Shown here: piece by piece, positions 35,005-47,800 of the stretch
Layout: each line of letters opens with the position of its first letter
Numbering within the stretch: the first letter of the stretch is position 1
From: Syncephalis plumigaleata
Taxonomy: Eukaryota > Zoopagomycota > Zoopagomycetes > Zoopagales > Piptocephalidaceae
Direction: 5' to 3'
Length of the DNA: 54,910 nucleotides
Assembly (NCBI GenBank): GCA_025201365.1
Contig: JAIXMF010000050.1
Location: forward strand, 1-54,910
Position numbers and translations under genes: made by a program
Notes under the pieces: generated by a model
Seen by the model: only the letters and a program-made list of their open reading frames with translations
The model's database searches: none
Told to the model about the DNA's origin: nothing

Positions 35005-36582
35005 CTACATATTATACCGGCCATTGTATATATAATCATCCACTTGTTCGTCCCTAGCTGGTGCTTTCAATCTGCATATCACCTTCTTTGTATTGATGTC
35101 TATAAGCAATCGCCTTTTCATATAATCACAATACGTAGTAAACATATAGAGATCTCCAATAATATTTTGGATGTATGCCGTATCCGGTATTTGCAATATT
35201 TGGTCATCATTGCAGGATAAGTCTGTCCATATTTTTGTCGGTTTGGAACCGAATGTGAAATAATCGCATCCAGCCCTTAATAATGGTGTAGGTATATGCT
35301 CGTCAGATGCATCGTAGCAGTTACGTGGAGTATGGCTTCGACCACTGGATGCTACGCTATGCATTATGCATATTTTACAAGCAAGATAATCACTTGTTCC
35401 AATTAGCATATGCGAATCGTATAAATTTTGAGCAAAATATATTGTCACGTCCAGCATCCAATCAGGTAGTTCAAACGAGCCACTTCGCAATTGTACAACA
35501 GGATTATTGCTCGAGAACTGGTATAATTCCCATTCAATATATTCTGTTTCATCATCTCTGGTTAGGCTTACTGTGTATACTATTGCTGCATTGTCGGTTG
35601 TTTTATAGAAACATATCGCATGCAATGTATCATCAATGCTTCCTGGACACATGATACTATTATCTATATCGAATACCATTATATCGGCTGAATGCATTGG
35701 TTATTAGTACTGGTTATATTACATCATTCCACAATTACTACACTTACAAAATAGCGTATCACCTAAATCTCGTGATTGAATCACTAATAATACCCATTTC
35801 CCCTCGATTGTATCCACTCGATATTGTGATGGAACATCGAATGTAGTGAAAACACCACCATGTTTGCGAGTAAGTATTTTTACATTATAGTTGGTATCGC
35901 TCTCGATTTTCTTAGGAAAGACGGCTATGTAATGGTCGCCCGTAACATAATCATACTCAGCATCAGTATCACCATCCAGCGAAAGGATATTGGGCGATGT
36001 GGAAAACGTACTGCCATATACAATGTTGTTGCTTGATTTAAGGTTTGAATGTGGCAAATATTCTAAACTATAATAATGACTCGGTGCTTCATCTGAGCAA
36101 GTTTGTTGTATGATAACTAAACTATTATCCACGGCTTCTGTGTTATAATCTAATTTATGCCCGTCCTGTTCCATGGCAATACGTGTGGTCCTGCATCGTT
36201 TATATCGCCAATTATTCTCGGTGCTCACTCGTCGACGATATGTGTTGTACCAGTCCACGTTCTCTAGTAGATTGGCTCGTTTATCCGATGTACATGGATT
36301 GTTGACATCCGTGCGTATACACCACAATACGAATTCCATTTCTTTAACATAATGGGCACCCGATAGAAAATCCCTATGGTATCGTTCTTGCCATAATACT
36401 TTATCATGTCGAATACTGCTTCTTAACGAGTGACAACATGCTGATAAACGCACTAATTCGATATGACCAAGTAGACTACGGAAGACACGCTGGTCATGAA
36501 ATGGAAGACTATTCAGACAGTCTAGTAATCTACAAGACGAGTTGGAATTACTCGATACTTCAGTAGTAGTAGTAGTAGACAT
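35005..36582 (-). CDS. F-box protein, copy 2
   Basis: Two exons, 35748-36582 and 35005-35687 (intron 60 bp with a good GTAAGT donor), 505 aa. The F-box (residues 17-72) and the whole first 127 residues are about 93% identical to copy 1. Beyond that, identity falls to roughly half, with blocks such as LEYLPHSN, VTGDHYIAV, VKILTRKHGGVFTTFDV and MCPGSI kept. The C-terminus is shortened: a TAG at 35005-35007 lies inside the segment that still encodes the copy 1 tail, and the copy 1-like codons (GAATACGG-GAATTATAA) remain readable after it. Probably functional as an SCF substrate receptor; substrate unknown. The start ATG is shared with copy 1. Confidence 0.75.
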
Positions 36583-36609
36583 AGTGGAATGGAATAAGAA
36601 AGACAGTAA

Positions 36610-37002
36610 GGGGTAGAGAAATACGATGACGTTATTTTAATCAAGAATACACAAATAAATCATACGCAAGTGTGGATAACAATGAAGCATGGTGTTCAGA
36701 TCTTTCTAATTGATGAGATATCCAACTGTCACTTGTCATGCCTTCTTAAGATGAGTACAATCTATACCAATATACTAATTCATTATTCTATTAGATGCAC
36801 ACATCAGAATTGTAAAGATGACATGAAAGGTAAAGGATTCGAGTATCGTGTATGGAATCGGGATATGGCAGCATGTCTGAATGTTATTCAGATTATTCTC
36901 AGTCTTCGCAATGGAAATGGTGTTCCAACACAACTTCATCAAAGTGCCATTGCTTCTAATCGTTCAAGAAATGAAGGACAAGGACAACGAGGAACAACTT
37001 AA
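36610..37002 (+). pseudogene. Fanzor/TnpB-type nuclease C-terminal relic, copy 2
   Basis: The frame is open from 36610 (just after TAA at 36607-36609) to the TAA at 37000-37002, with the first ATG at 36682. It encodes the same C-terminal fragment as copy 1, about 91% identical over the first 90 residues: C-x3-C after DEIS, CTHQNC, WNRDMAACLN with the last RuvC Asp (codon 36862-36864), and GVPTQL. Compared with copy 1 it keeps CAA instead of TAA upstream, so more of the old frame can be read (about 20 further codons, into the F-box promoter). RuvC-I and RuvC-II parts are absent. Whether a short protein is made is unknown. The family call is by motif only. Confidence 0.65.
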
Positions 37003-37125
37003 CTGTGATGGTGATCGCTACTCACATCTAAATACGTATTATCATAACTGTTATTTATTCATAATAACGAAAGGCTAACTGTGGTAATTAAGAGGTATAG
37101 CCTTGTAGTTATGACATGATGACGT

Positions 37126-37907
37126 ATTATTGCGCCAAGATTGACCGATATCCAATCAACATTGTCACGTCTCTTTCAACTGGATATGGCATATGGCTCG
37201 TGTGTACATAGATGCGAGAAACATACGCTGGATGACATGTCTACCATTTAATTCATAAAGCGTAGATTACATAGACATCATAACTAAATTGCACAATGTA
37301 TGTAAGCTATAACAGCATTATTAGCGATTTATTGAATATATTAGTATCAAATCTACGTGAACATCATGGCAGCTGTAATTCGAATACACTGCTAAAATGA
37401 ATCAATCAAGTACAAGCTGCATGCAATGGAATGACCACATCAACTGGTCTTTACATGCTCACAAATATACAAAAAGGTAGGTGTGTGACCTCCTTTCCCT
37501 GAATACGCTATTTTTCTTCTTCTTGTTGCCATTGCCATTGCCCTGCGATTAACTTCTACACGGCCAGTTGCCGCATGTACACATCCACGCATATATGCAC
37601 ACTCACACTGTAGCACGTGTGAGCGAATCTGACAAAGACTGTACGATTGTTACTAGGCTGGCTTTAGTGTCGTGCGCATTGTTATCGTAAACTTGTGCGG
37701 ACACAAGTTTGCTCTTGCTTCATCAACTTTTCGCATCTCTTTCCGCTTCACTAGCATAGCCTTCTACCTATCTATCTATCCGTTTGTCTAGCCATCTATC
37801 TGTCTGTCTGTCTATCTATCTATCTATTCGGTTGTCTGTCGGTTTATCCATTCTATTTCTTATTAACTAGCCACGCATTATTCATTCAACTCACGTTTCT
37901 GACCGTC
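37126..37907. other. Intergenic with (CTAT)n/(CTGT)n repeats
   Basis: 5' flank of the FYVE-RING gene. An imperfect CTAT/CTGT tract runs about 37764-37832, within 150 bp of the ATG at 37908, probably in its leader or core promoter. Pyrimidine-rich stretches occur around 37507-37525 and 37720-37750. No gene seen. Confidence 0.5.
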
Positions 37908-40900
37908 ATGTCAGGCAGCATACCCACCTCGCCTATGACTACATCGACAGCGGCTGCCACCGGATTCGCTGCCGGTACGAAACCCTCGCGTATTCCCGAT
38001 TTCGTTCATCCTCCGGTGCCAGGTGAGACGCATCCCTTCTATGGAGCGGACCATAATCGTACAGTACGTCTACCCTCGCTGCTGACGGAACCGGAGCCAA
38101 CCCCAGAACAGTTGGCTGCTCATGCTCGTCTATTTACGGCGGCAGAATGCGGTGCTACTCGAATTGTACGGGATATTCTTACGGGTCCTGAAGACTTAGA
38201 CATTAATGCACCATCCGCTCAATCAGGCATGACTCCCATGCAGTATGCCGCATCTCGAGGCCATTTAGAGGTGGTTCAAATGCTCGCCGATCAATTCAAT
38301 GCATTCGTGGATATAGCAGATAAAGAAGGCGAAGTAAGTGATAGCATATGCCACAATATATATAGCACAATATATATAGCATGATAGTAACAAATATTAT
38401 TAGACGGCTCTATTGAAAGCGGCCTATAATGGGCATTTGCCGGTTGTTCAGTGTCTAGTGCAACGCCGGGCAAACGTACATCATCGTGACCGGGATGGTT
38501 GGACGGCACTTCATAATGCATGCGGACGAGGTCATTTACGTATTGTGCAACATCTAATCGAGCATGGATCAGCTAACATTGATGTTCAAAGTCAACATGG
38601 TCATACGCCATTAAGTATGTATCAAGGAGGAATAGCGAATCTATTCTATTATATGTGATTGTATGATTGTTAACAAACATCTATCTATCTATCTATCTAT
38701 CTATCTACAGTGAATGCTGCCTCTAAAGGTTTCAGCGAAATCGTCGCTTACTTATTGGGACCGGCGAGTGCAAATCCGTTGATCAAGAATCATAATGGCG
38801 AAAATGCTTATGATGCAGCTGCTGCGAATCAACAATCATACGTGTGTGAGATGCTTGAAACGGCCGAACGCGAATGGTGGAGTCGCCTCGATAATCCAGG
38901 TAATATATATATATTGCTGTTATTGCTATTCGATTTACTAATAGTATCATTGTATAGATGGTCGTCTAGCATCGTATGATCTTCTTTCGCAACATGTCAC
39001 GGCTATGATTACAATCCACGAGAATCAACGTGCCGCCACAATGTTCTCTCGCTTACTCTCTATGCAACCGCCCAAGTATTCGTCGACCGCTTTAACTCGT
39101 ATGGATCCAGCACCGTGGACTCGTCCACCCAACAATGAGCCATGTACGCTAGACGATGTTCAATTGCCGGTAGATCCGCGTTATCAACACTTACGCAGTC
39201 CGCGTGAAGACCAACGGGCATGGTTCTGGCTTACTGATTGGCAGCCGGATGTACACCATCCACGTACGGACGATGAAGGTTTCGAGTATGCGCCATCGTT
39301 CATGACACCCGCGCATGAATGGCGTCCTGTTCCCCCGCAAAACACACCAGGAGTGCGTCGTCGTCGTTATGTACGCGTAATGAAACGTGTGGTCGAGATT
39401 GACGGTATGGATGCGGCAAGTATCGCGGCCAATAACGCGACCATCGAATCGCAGATAGCAACAAGTGACGATCCACGCAGGAGATCAGGCTCATTTGCTG
39501 CGGTCCAACCCGATTACATTCAAGAGGCGCGTGCAGCACTTGAAGAAGCCGTTGCAGAAGCGGAAGACTCGCTACGCTTAGCTGCACAATACGAATATGC
39601 TGCCATTGATCTACTGGATAAGGCAAAGAGTAAGTGATCATTGTAAGCATTGTTGCATTTAATTGATTCCCCTAATAATGATTGGTATACACTTAGATGA
39701 TTTGGACTTTGAACGACGTCAACGTGCCGCTCATTGTGCTCGTCTATGGTTGGAGCGTGCCGAGAATGGACTACCCGGTGGACGTCGTCGTGTAGCACTT
39801 GCCAAAGCATTCAATCTGGCCAACACCTTACTTGATGCACCCATCCTATCACCCGGTGTTGAACAAGCGACATTCACCAACGATGCCATATCGCGTATTC
39901 CATTTCTAGGTGCATCTCTTCGCCAAAAGTTCACCGGTACAAATAACTCAAAAGATTTGGACGCGCCAGAACCAATTCGACATGATGACGATGGCTTTGA
40001 ACGTACATTATTAACGACAAGTCTACAGCAATCGGCTCCACCTACATCGGCATTAATGGCTACGGATTACGCCGAGACTAGTGATAGTGTAGCAACACAT
40101 ACAAGTCATAACACTGGCGATAATGATAAAGAAGAGGAAGAAGACACAACCACGGGCATGAACAGCCAGCATGAGCAATTAGCATCAACAGCTAATGCTT
40201 ATCATTCTTGTTGTAAGTAGTGGATTATCTCCTCTGCTTTTTTTGTCTACATGTGTGCGTGTGCGTGTGTGTTGGTGTGTGTGCGTGTGTGTTTATTTAT
40301 AAAGATCTATTATTGATACAGTTGAATAAATATTCCAGATATACAAGACGTTAATGGCGAACAATCTGCCTCGGTAGCGGAGCATCCAATGACCGCCCGT
40401 ATATCCAATGGATCTGACACGAATCTTTCACTTTATGATGGCGATACAAATAATGATACAGAAACATCGACTTATGACACGCAGCCAGTAGTTGATAGTA
40501 ATGAATGCACTAGTTCTAATGCAATATCATCATTGGATATATCAACTGCTGCTGCTACTGATGATGATGATGACAATGCAGTAGTTCATGTATCTAATGA
40601 AACTCAAGTAGAAAACACAGACATGCTAGCAACGAATGAATCCACGAATTACGAATATACTCATCTTCTTGACAATACCTCACCTGCTGAGACAACCACA
40701 TCAACTACAACTGTAAATGACAATGACAATACTACAATCACCTCTACTGTACCTATTACAAATGAACCAGAGATACAACGTCAATCTACACCATTGGTTG
40801 CCTTGTCATTTGATACGCAACCACCCTCAACTGTCATTACAACGACGACAAGACCCGATACAGCCACTGAACAAACACTGGCCTCATCCTCGGTACTGTC

Positions 40901-42008
40901 CTCTTTACTACGTCATGGTCAGTACTCCATGTCAACTAGTAATCAGAATAGTGATGACTACTACTACAACGGCATTCCGATAAATAACATTCCTTCTGCA
41001 TTAAATCCATCAGCATGGGAGTCAGATCATGTAGCGACTACATGTCGAAGCTGTCAACGAGCATTTACACTTTGGGTACGACGACATCATTGCCGGTAAG
41101 TTTAATCGAATATGGCATTGTTAATGTATATACGCTAATAACATAATGATGATTAGTCGATGTGGACTCGTATTTTGTAATCGATGCTCCATGGGACGTG
41201 CCATTATGATGGTGACACCAGGTGGTGGTGGTGGTGGTGGTGTTGATATAGAAGAGGCTCCACAATTTGGACCACTCTTACTCGATCGATTTCCATCATT
41301 GCAACGTGTCTGTAATCAATGTCAACATTGGTTATCGTCACCAAATACCAATCATTATACACATGTTGCAACAGCAAGTACAGTAACTACGACTATGACT
41401 ACTATGACTACAGAAGCAGCAGCAGCAGCAGCAGCACACAATCCACTTCCTCTCTCTTCACCTGCACCATCGATTATCTCGCAACGATCCAATCTACGTC
41501 GTCGTAATAGTCTATCGAGTGTTCAGAGTATCATGATAGACTGTCCAGTATGCGGTATTCATCTTGATACGATAGGTGAGCGTGAACAACAGGAGCGGCA
41601 TTTACGTGATTGCTTCGAACAACCGAATGGTTCTACTCGTGGCCTGTCTACTGTAAGCTATGCAGGTAAGTGTACGATACATTATACATAGATCACTATT
41701 AAGACTAGTTAACGCACTATTGAATACTCTATGCTAATGATGATCGATTAGTACATGTACTGAGCGCTAACTCGCCCTTACTAAGCAAGGAATGTCCTAT
41801 TTGTTTTGAAGAATTCGAATCAGGTAAGTGAATATGAGATTGACCACGATTGAGTATTCAAATGGACCTCTCTCTCTTTATTTTATATATATATATATCA
41901 TATATAGGACATCAAGTGGCACATCTCAACTGTCTCTGTATTTATCATCGTCAATGTATTGATAGCTGGCTAGTTCGTGGACATTTATGTCCAGTTCACG
42001 GACAATAA
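37908..42008 (+). CDS. Ankyrin-DysF-FYVE-RING protein, probable E3 ligase
   Basis: Nine exons: 37908-38333, 38404-38614, 38711-38899, 38958-39629, 39697-40212, 40339-41095, 41157-41665, 41752-41823 and 41908-42008, 1150 aa. Ankyrin repeats occupy about 70-250. A DysF/peroxin-type domain (362-418) shows AWFWLTDW, then EGFEYAPSF, then VRRRRYVR. A Glu/Ala coiled coil (about 465-500) and a long Ser/Thr/Asp-rich linker follow. A FYVE finger begins at C907 (CRSC, then RRHHCRRCG across an intron, CNRC, CNQC). A C2H-type motif (CPVCGIHL) comes next. The C-terminal RING (1108-1148), with CPICFEEF, CLCIYHRQC and CPVH, resembles the ZNRF/Pib1 type. FYVE domains bind phosphatidylinositol-3-phosphate, so an endosomal or vacuolar ubiquitin ligase is likely. 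The combination with DysF and ankyrin is unusual. Confidence 0.87.
38682..38707. repeat. (ATCT)n microsatellite in intron 2
   Basis: About six ATCT units directly before the acceptor CAG of intron 2 in the FYVE-RING gene; it doubles as that intron's polypyrimidine-like tract. Confidence 0.85.
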
Positions 42009-42109
42009 CGCTAATGCTGTATAAATGAAAGTAAAAAAAAAGTAAAGCATTATATATATATGCAGAATAGTTGTTTTCTTTTTAACTATTCCAGTTACAT
42101 ATAACATCA

Positions 42110-42215
42110 TCGTCTTAGTGATGTTATCTGCTTCGTTGAAATCTTGGTAGTCCTTCATTTTCAGTAGAAGGTCTAAAAACATGTCAATAAAATTCAAACA
42201 AGCCATCACATTTAG
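42110..42215 (-). pseudogene. Possible third, decayed Fanzor relic
   Basis: On the minus strand, between the FYVE-RING and RBMX2 genes, a short frame reads MACLNFID. It aligns with MAACLNFIQ of the two relics, including an identical GAATTTTATT core, and is followed by a GAAAATGAAGG stretch like the downstream part of copy 1. The Trp-Asn-Arg-Asp and zinc-finger parts are not recognisable. The match is short and could be chance. Confidence 0.25.
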
Positions 42216-42295
42216 AAATAAATGATTTATAGAAAGTTGGAGTAAAATTGGAATCTATCACAAATCTCACTTGTTTCGTTATTCCATAGTTCATT

Positions 42296-43476
42296 ATGAA
42301 GTAAGTTGACGCAACCCATTCAATAATCTATGTATTCTAACAGTTAACGCTACTTGAACAGTGTTATAAAGGAGATACATCGTATCAATACACTAGAACT
42401 AGATCACGGCATTGAAGGACGCGGTTCCTGGCATGACCAGTACAAGGACAGTGCCTACGTCTATATTGGTGGTCTACCCTTTGAGTTGTCGGAAGGCGAT
42501 GTTATCTGCATATTCTCGCAGTAAGTGTGCCTATCTTTCCTCTTGCTGTATATATATGCATACACGTAGATGTACTTATAGTCATGTAATGAAGATATGG
42601 AGAAGTCATGGATATTAACCTAATGCGCGATCAGAAGACTGGCAAATCACGCGGTTTCTGTTTTCTAAAGTATGACGACCAGCGCAGCACTATACTCGCG
42701 GTGGATAATCTTAATGGTGCTCAAGTAAGTTAACGAGCAATAAGGAAAGTCTATGGAAACTAATCGTGTTAAACGCTCGTGTAGATACTAGGACGAACCA
42801 TACGCGTGGATCATATTGAAAAGTACAAACGACCAAAGACAAAGGAAGGCGAGGCGAATCCTGAAAATGAAGATGAAGCAATGAACTGTGCGCCACAACC
42901 GATAGAAGGTTAGCTTAGCGAACTACTAGCTAGATAGCATTACTCGGGATAGTGATGCTAACTTGTACATGACGTTTATTAGGACCAAGTGACTCGGAGG
43001 ATTCGGATGAAGCGAACAATTCCGAGGCTGAACTAATGGCACAAATTGATCCGGAAGATCCTATGGCCGAGTTCCTCCTAGAGAAGCTACGCAAGAAGCG
43101 AGCCAAAGAGAAAAAGAAGGCGGAAAAGGCGGAACGTAAAGCGAAGAAGAACAAGAAAGACAAGAAGGACAAGAAGGAGAGGAAAGAGAAGCGCGAGACT
43201 GAAGAGGAAGAGAGAGGACGTATAAAGGACGCTAATGACGCAGTAGTAGAACGTCAAAGCAAGAAGGAGCAACAGTATAATAATGATCGTGATAATGTTG
43301 ATCGTCGCCGCTCTCGTTCTAGATCACCAACAGCGGCATCATACGAATCATCTCGAAGATATCGTCGACACTCGCGTTCTCGTTCTAGATCTCCTGCACA
43401 TCGTGATTCACGACGGGATTACAACTATCGATCGAGTTATAGACGTCGTCATAGTCGAGATCGTAATAACTACTAA
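42296..43476 (+). CDS. IST3: RBMX2/Ist3-type spliceosomal RNA-binding protein
   Basis: Five exons: 42296-42300, 42362-42520, 42595-42724, 42785-42908 and 42983-43476, 303 aa. The first coding exon is only five nucleotides (ATGAA) and splices to give [15 protein letters not shown]. One RRM covers about 33-110: RNP2 is VYIGGLP, then [12 protein letters not shown], and RNP1 is SRGFCFLKY, with [14 protein letters not shown] and GRTIRVDH. These match the human RBMX2 and yeast Ist3/Snu17 RRM very closely. These proteins form the RES complex (with Bud13 and Pml1) in the activated spliceosome and pre-mRNA retention. The C-terminal half is Lys/Glu-rich, then an RS-like tail. The tiny exon is supported by the conserved Met-Asn start. 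The exon 3 acceptor is an unusual AAG. Confidence 0.92.
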
Positions 43477-43689
43477 TACTATTTTACATTTATCATACTA
43501 ATCATCATCATGTTTGCTGTTAATAAAAAATACGTAATAATACATTGATATAACAAATACTAATAATACACACTGTAATGGTAGAAATACGTAAATTGAA
43601 TGAGTAGAATGATGAGTTTATTCGTTGTGATGTTAGATGTACGAATGTAAACACGAATACTTGGTGTTATTAATCATAACATACCATAT
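43477..43689. other. Convergent 3' ends
   Basis: Between the RBMX2 stop (plus) and the polyubiquitin stop (minus). AATAAAAAA at about 43522 suits the RBMX2 poly(A) site. Confidence 0.5.
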
Positions 43690-44836
<1,147 letters not shown>

Positions 44837-47800
44837 TTAAACGGTTACTTGCATGTTGCTTGGTTCCTCATCTTCCACCTTGCTTACAATATTCATGAAA
44901 ACATCCTCCAAACTATAAGGTTACAGTTATTTAGTACGAGTCATTATTGTTATCATTGACGTATACAAAGATGGCTCACCTTGTCTGGCTAAGACCCCAG
45001 TCATCAATGCCAAGCGCGTCCTTGTTCTTTTGCATGTTAAGGAATATCTCGGATATCTTGAGTCCTTCCGATCGGAATTCATAGAGTGCCGTCGTGGCAA
45101 ACCGATCAATTCGCTTCCAGCCTCGTGGCAATATGGACTCCACAAATCTAAGCAACAGACAGAAATACACGCACGCACACGCATCATTAGTCATCATGTG
45201 TACCAAATGGTAAATCAAGCTACTAATCCTTACCGACAAGCGGATTCTAGCTTTTGTGGTGTGGCAGCGAGTGATAGACGATATCCACTGCCGTATTCTT
45301 GCTTAAGGTAGACTTGATTCTATATTGTGCAACAAAATAGCAATGTTTGTATAGTCGACGAGCATTAGATTAATAAGCGATCAATGTCAACGCTCCGCCA
45401 TCATATACTTACACCAATGCATCTCAAGGCACCACTAGCCATGATACCAATCTGACTGCATAGCGTATCGGCTTCTTCCATCTAAGAACACAGAACATAC
45501 GACAAGTGATGTCAGTTTCACAATGTCACTACCATTATTACTGCATAAAATACTGACCGAATGTGTAGTAAGAATGACAGTTCGATGACGTTTCGCATTT
45601 AGGATGATACGCCAGATAACACGACGCACTTGTGGATCAAGTCCAGTCTAGAGTAATAAGCATCGTAAAAGATGTCAATACTGGCTGATGGTTGACATGA
45701 TCATGCTTGAATACAACACTTACAGTAGGCTCATCTAGGAATACTACCTTTGCATTGCCCAATAATGCAATACCAATGGATAAACGTCGTTTCTCGCCTC
45801 CACTCAATGACTAATGTAGATACACACGCACATACACACATACATGTTCAATGAACAATAATCAATACGATATACAATCTATCGAATGCAGTAGTGCAAC
45901 TTACATGAGCTGGTTGATGACTTTGACGTTGTAGTTGCACCTCGCCAAGTGCTCGTTTAGCCTCGGTCATCTCGTATTCCTGGGGTATACCACGTAAGCG
46001 AGCATAGAATAGCATATGCTCCATAGGTGTCTATAAAATACGTATGCATGTATCTAGAATTAGTTGACCATCTCTTTAGGGCTATATGATTTAGTAAACA
46101 TACCAAGTCACCCCAGTGAATATCGTGCTGAGGACAAACACCTATGATATGACACCATTCGTAAGTTCATTCTGTCATTTATCGTGTCAATTGTAGAGGC
46201 TCACCAATGTTGCAATGTATCAAATCCATTTGTTTCGTAATATCGTAGCCACTTATTAAAGCAGTACCTAAGCAAACAATAAATCAGTACAACATCCTCG
46301 CTAACACTGGTCATTCATTCATTCCTACCAGATGTAGGAGCAATCAATCCTGTAAGCATGTGAAGCAATGTACTCTTGCCAGCACCATTTGGACCTAATA
46401 ATGCTCATTCATTAGAAGTGTAGTCGATCTACTAGCTTGTATACTACATACCCAGTAAACCGAACACGATATTTGGCTGAGCCATGTCATTGTTATTGTC
46501 ATTGTTAGCTTAATACTCGATTGCGCAGTTAAACGTGTTACACTCACCTGAACTGAAAATGAAACATCATTGACTGCTGTGTTACCGGCAGCGAATGTCT
46601 TCTCGATCGCCTTGACAACGACATTACACTGTGGATCGTAGTTGTCGTTGATGATCTTCTTGCGTTCATTCAAGGCATTGGTATCCGTAATCTACAAAGG
46701 ATACACGATTCTCATTAGAGATATTCTATACATGGATTTACTTCCTATACGCGGACTTACCACTGCTTTAGGTTTGTTAAAACCCTAAGGGAATCAGGAA
46801 TTATAAGATTGATTACTTTTATGTACGGGTATGTAACAGGAGCTATAATGACTTACCGATGATGACGATGATGCTGCCTTTCGACGGCAGAATAGACCTT
46901 TGACCACTTGATGAAGAGCACGATGATTAGCCCTGTTAGAAGAAGAAGAAGCGATTAGTTGAAATCCAATTATGAGATCATTCACTTACAATGTAAGAAG
47001 CACCATAATAATGCTTTCAAATAGCAATACAGCAAAAATGATGGATAATGGATCGCTCATACTCCAATTGCCAAAGGTATACGGCTATCGAATCAAGAAT
47101 GATGAGTATTAAGTATAAATGATATGGTATTCTCGTGTAGTGTACTCACTTGTAAGCGATTGACCAGTGAAGCATGCACGGTAATCAAATGAAGGGCATG
47201 ATACATGGCAAATGATGGATGAATATACCAGGCATACGGTACGGTGTTTTGGAAGATAACGCCTAGTTACATCAATGTTAGAGTCAGTCAGTCGCCTTCT
47301 TTCCTTCCAAGACTTACTTGACATACTGCCCACGATAACTGATAGCGTCACAAATAGATAGGTAAGAACTAGTGGTAATAGCAATCATTAGTTCATGGTT
47401 AATTTGAGTATGTAAATCATAAGCATGATACTTACTCAAAGCACGACGAGATGAACTAAATAATGATGCTATTAAAAAGGCAAAGCAAACTTGTACATGC
47501 GACCAAAGTAGCATCAATAGTATGTAGACTAACGGATTAGTACGCGTGAAAAAGGACATCTACGCAGTCATCGTATAAGTATAGGTGATGAGTAATCATT
47601 ATTATAACTATCGTAACAAGCATTACCTGTAGTGCAGCGCCAACAATCATAAATACAATCGAGGCTACCAATTGTTGGAGTAAGAAGTGTAGGTAGTGAC
47701 TTAGGTAGTATACTTTGGAACTCAATCCGCTCTAAACACGTATATCATATATGGAATTAGCTCGGCATTGCTCTAGATTTACAAGTGAACATACCATATG

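Larger units (their letters stand above)
34923..37125 (-). repeat. Duplicated unit 2, inverted copy
   Basis: Inverted counterpart of 18797-20992, carrying F-box gene 2 (minus) and Fanzor relic copy 2 (plus). The unit is flanked by unrelated genes (enolase, FYVE-RING) on both sides, so it moved as a segment rather than as part of a larger duplication. I saw no terminal repeats or target-site duplication at the approximate edges. Confidence 0.8.
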
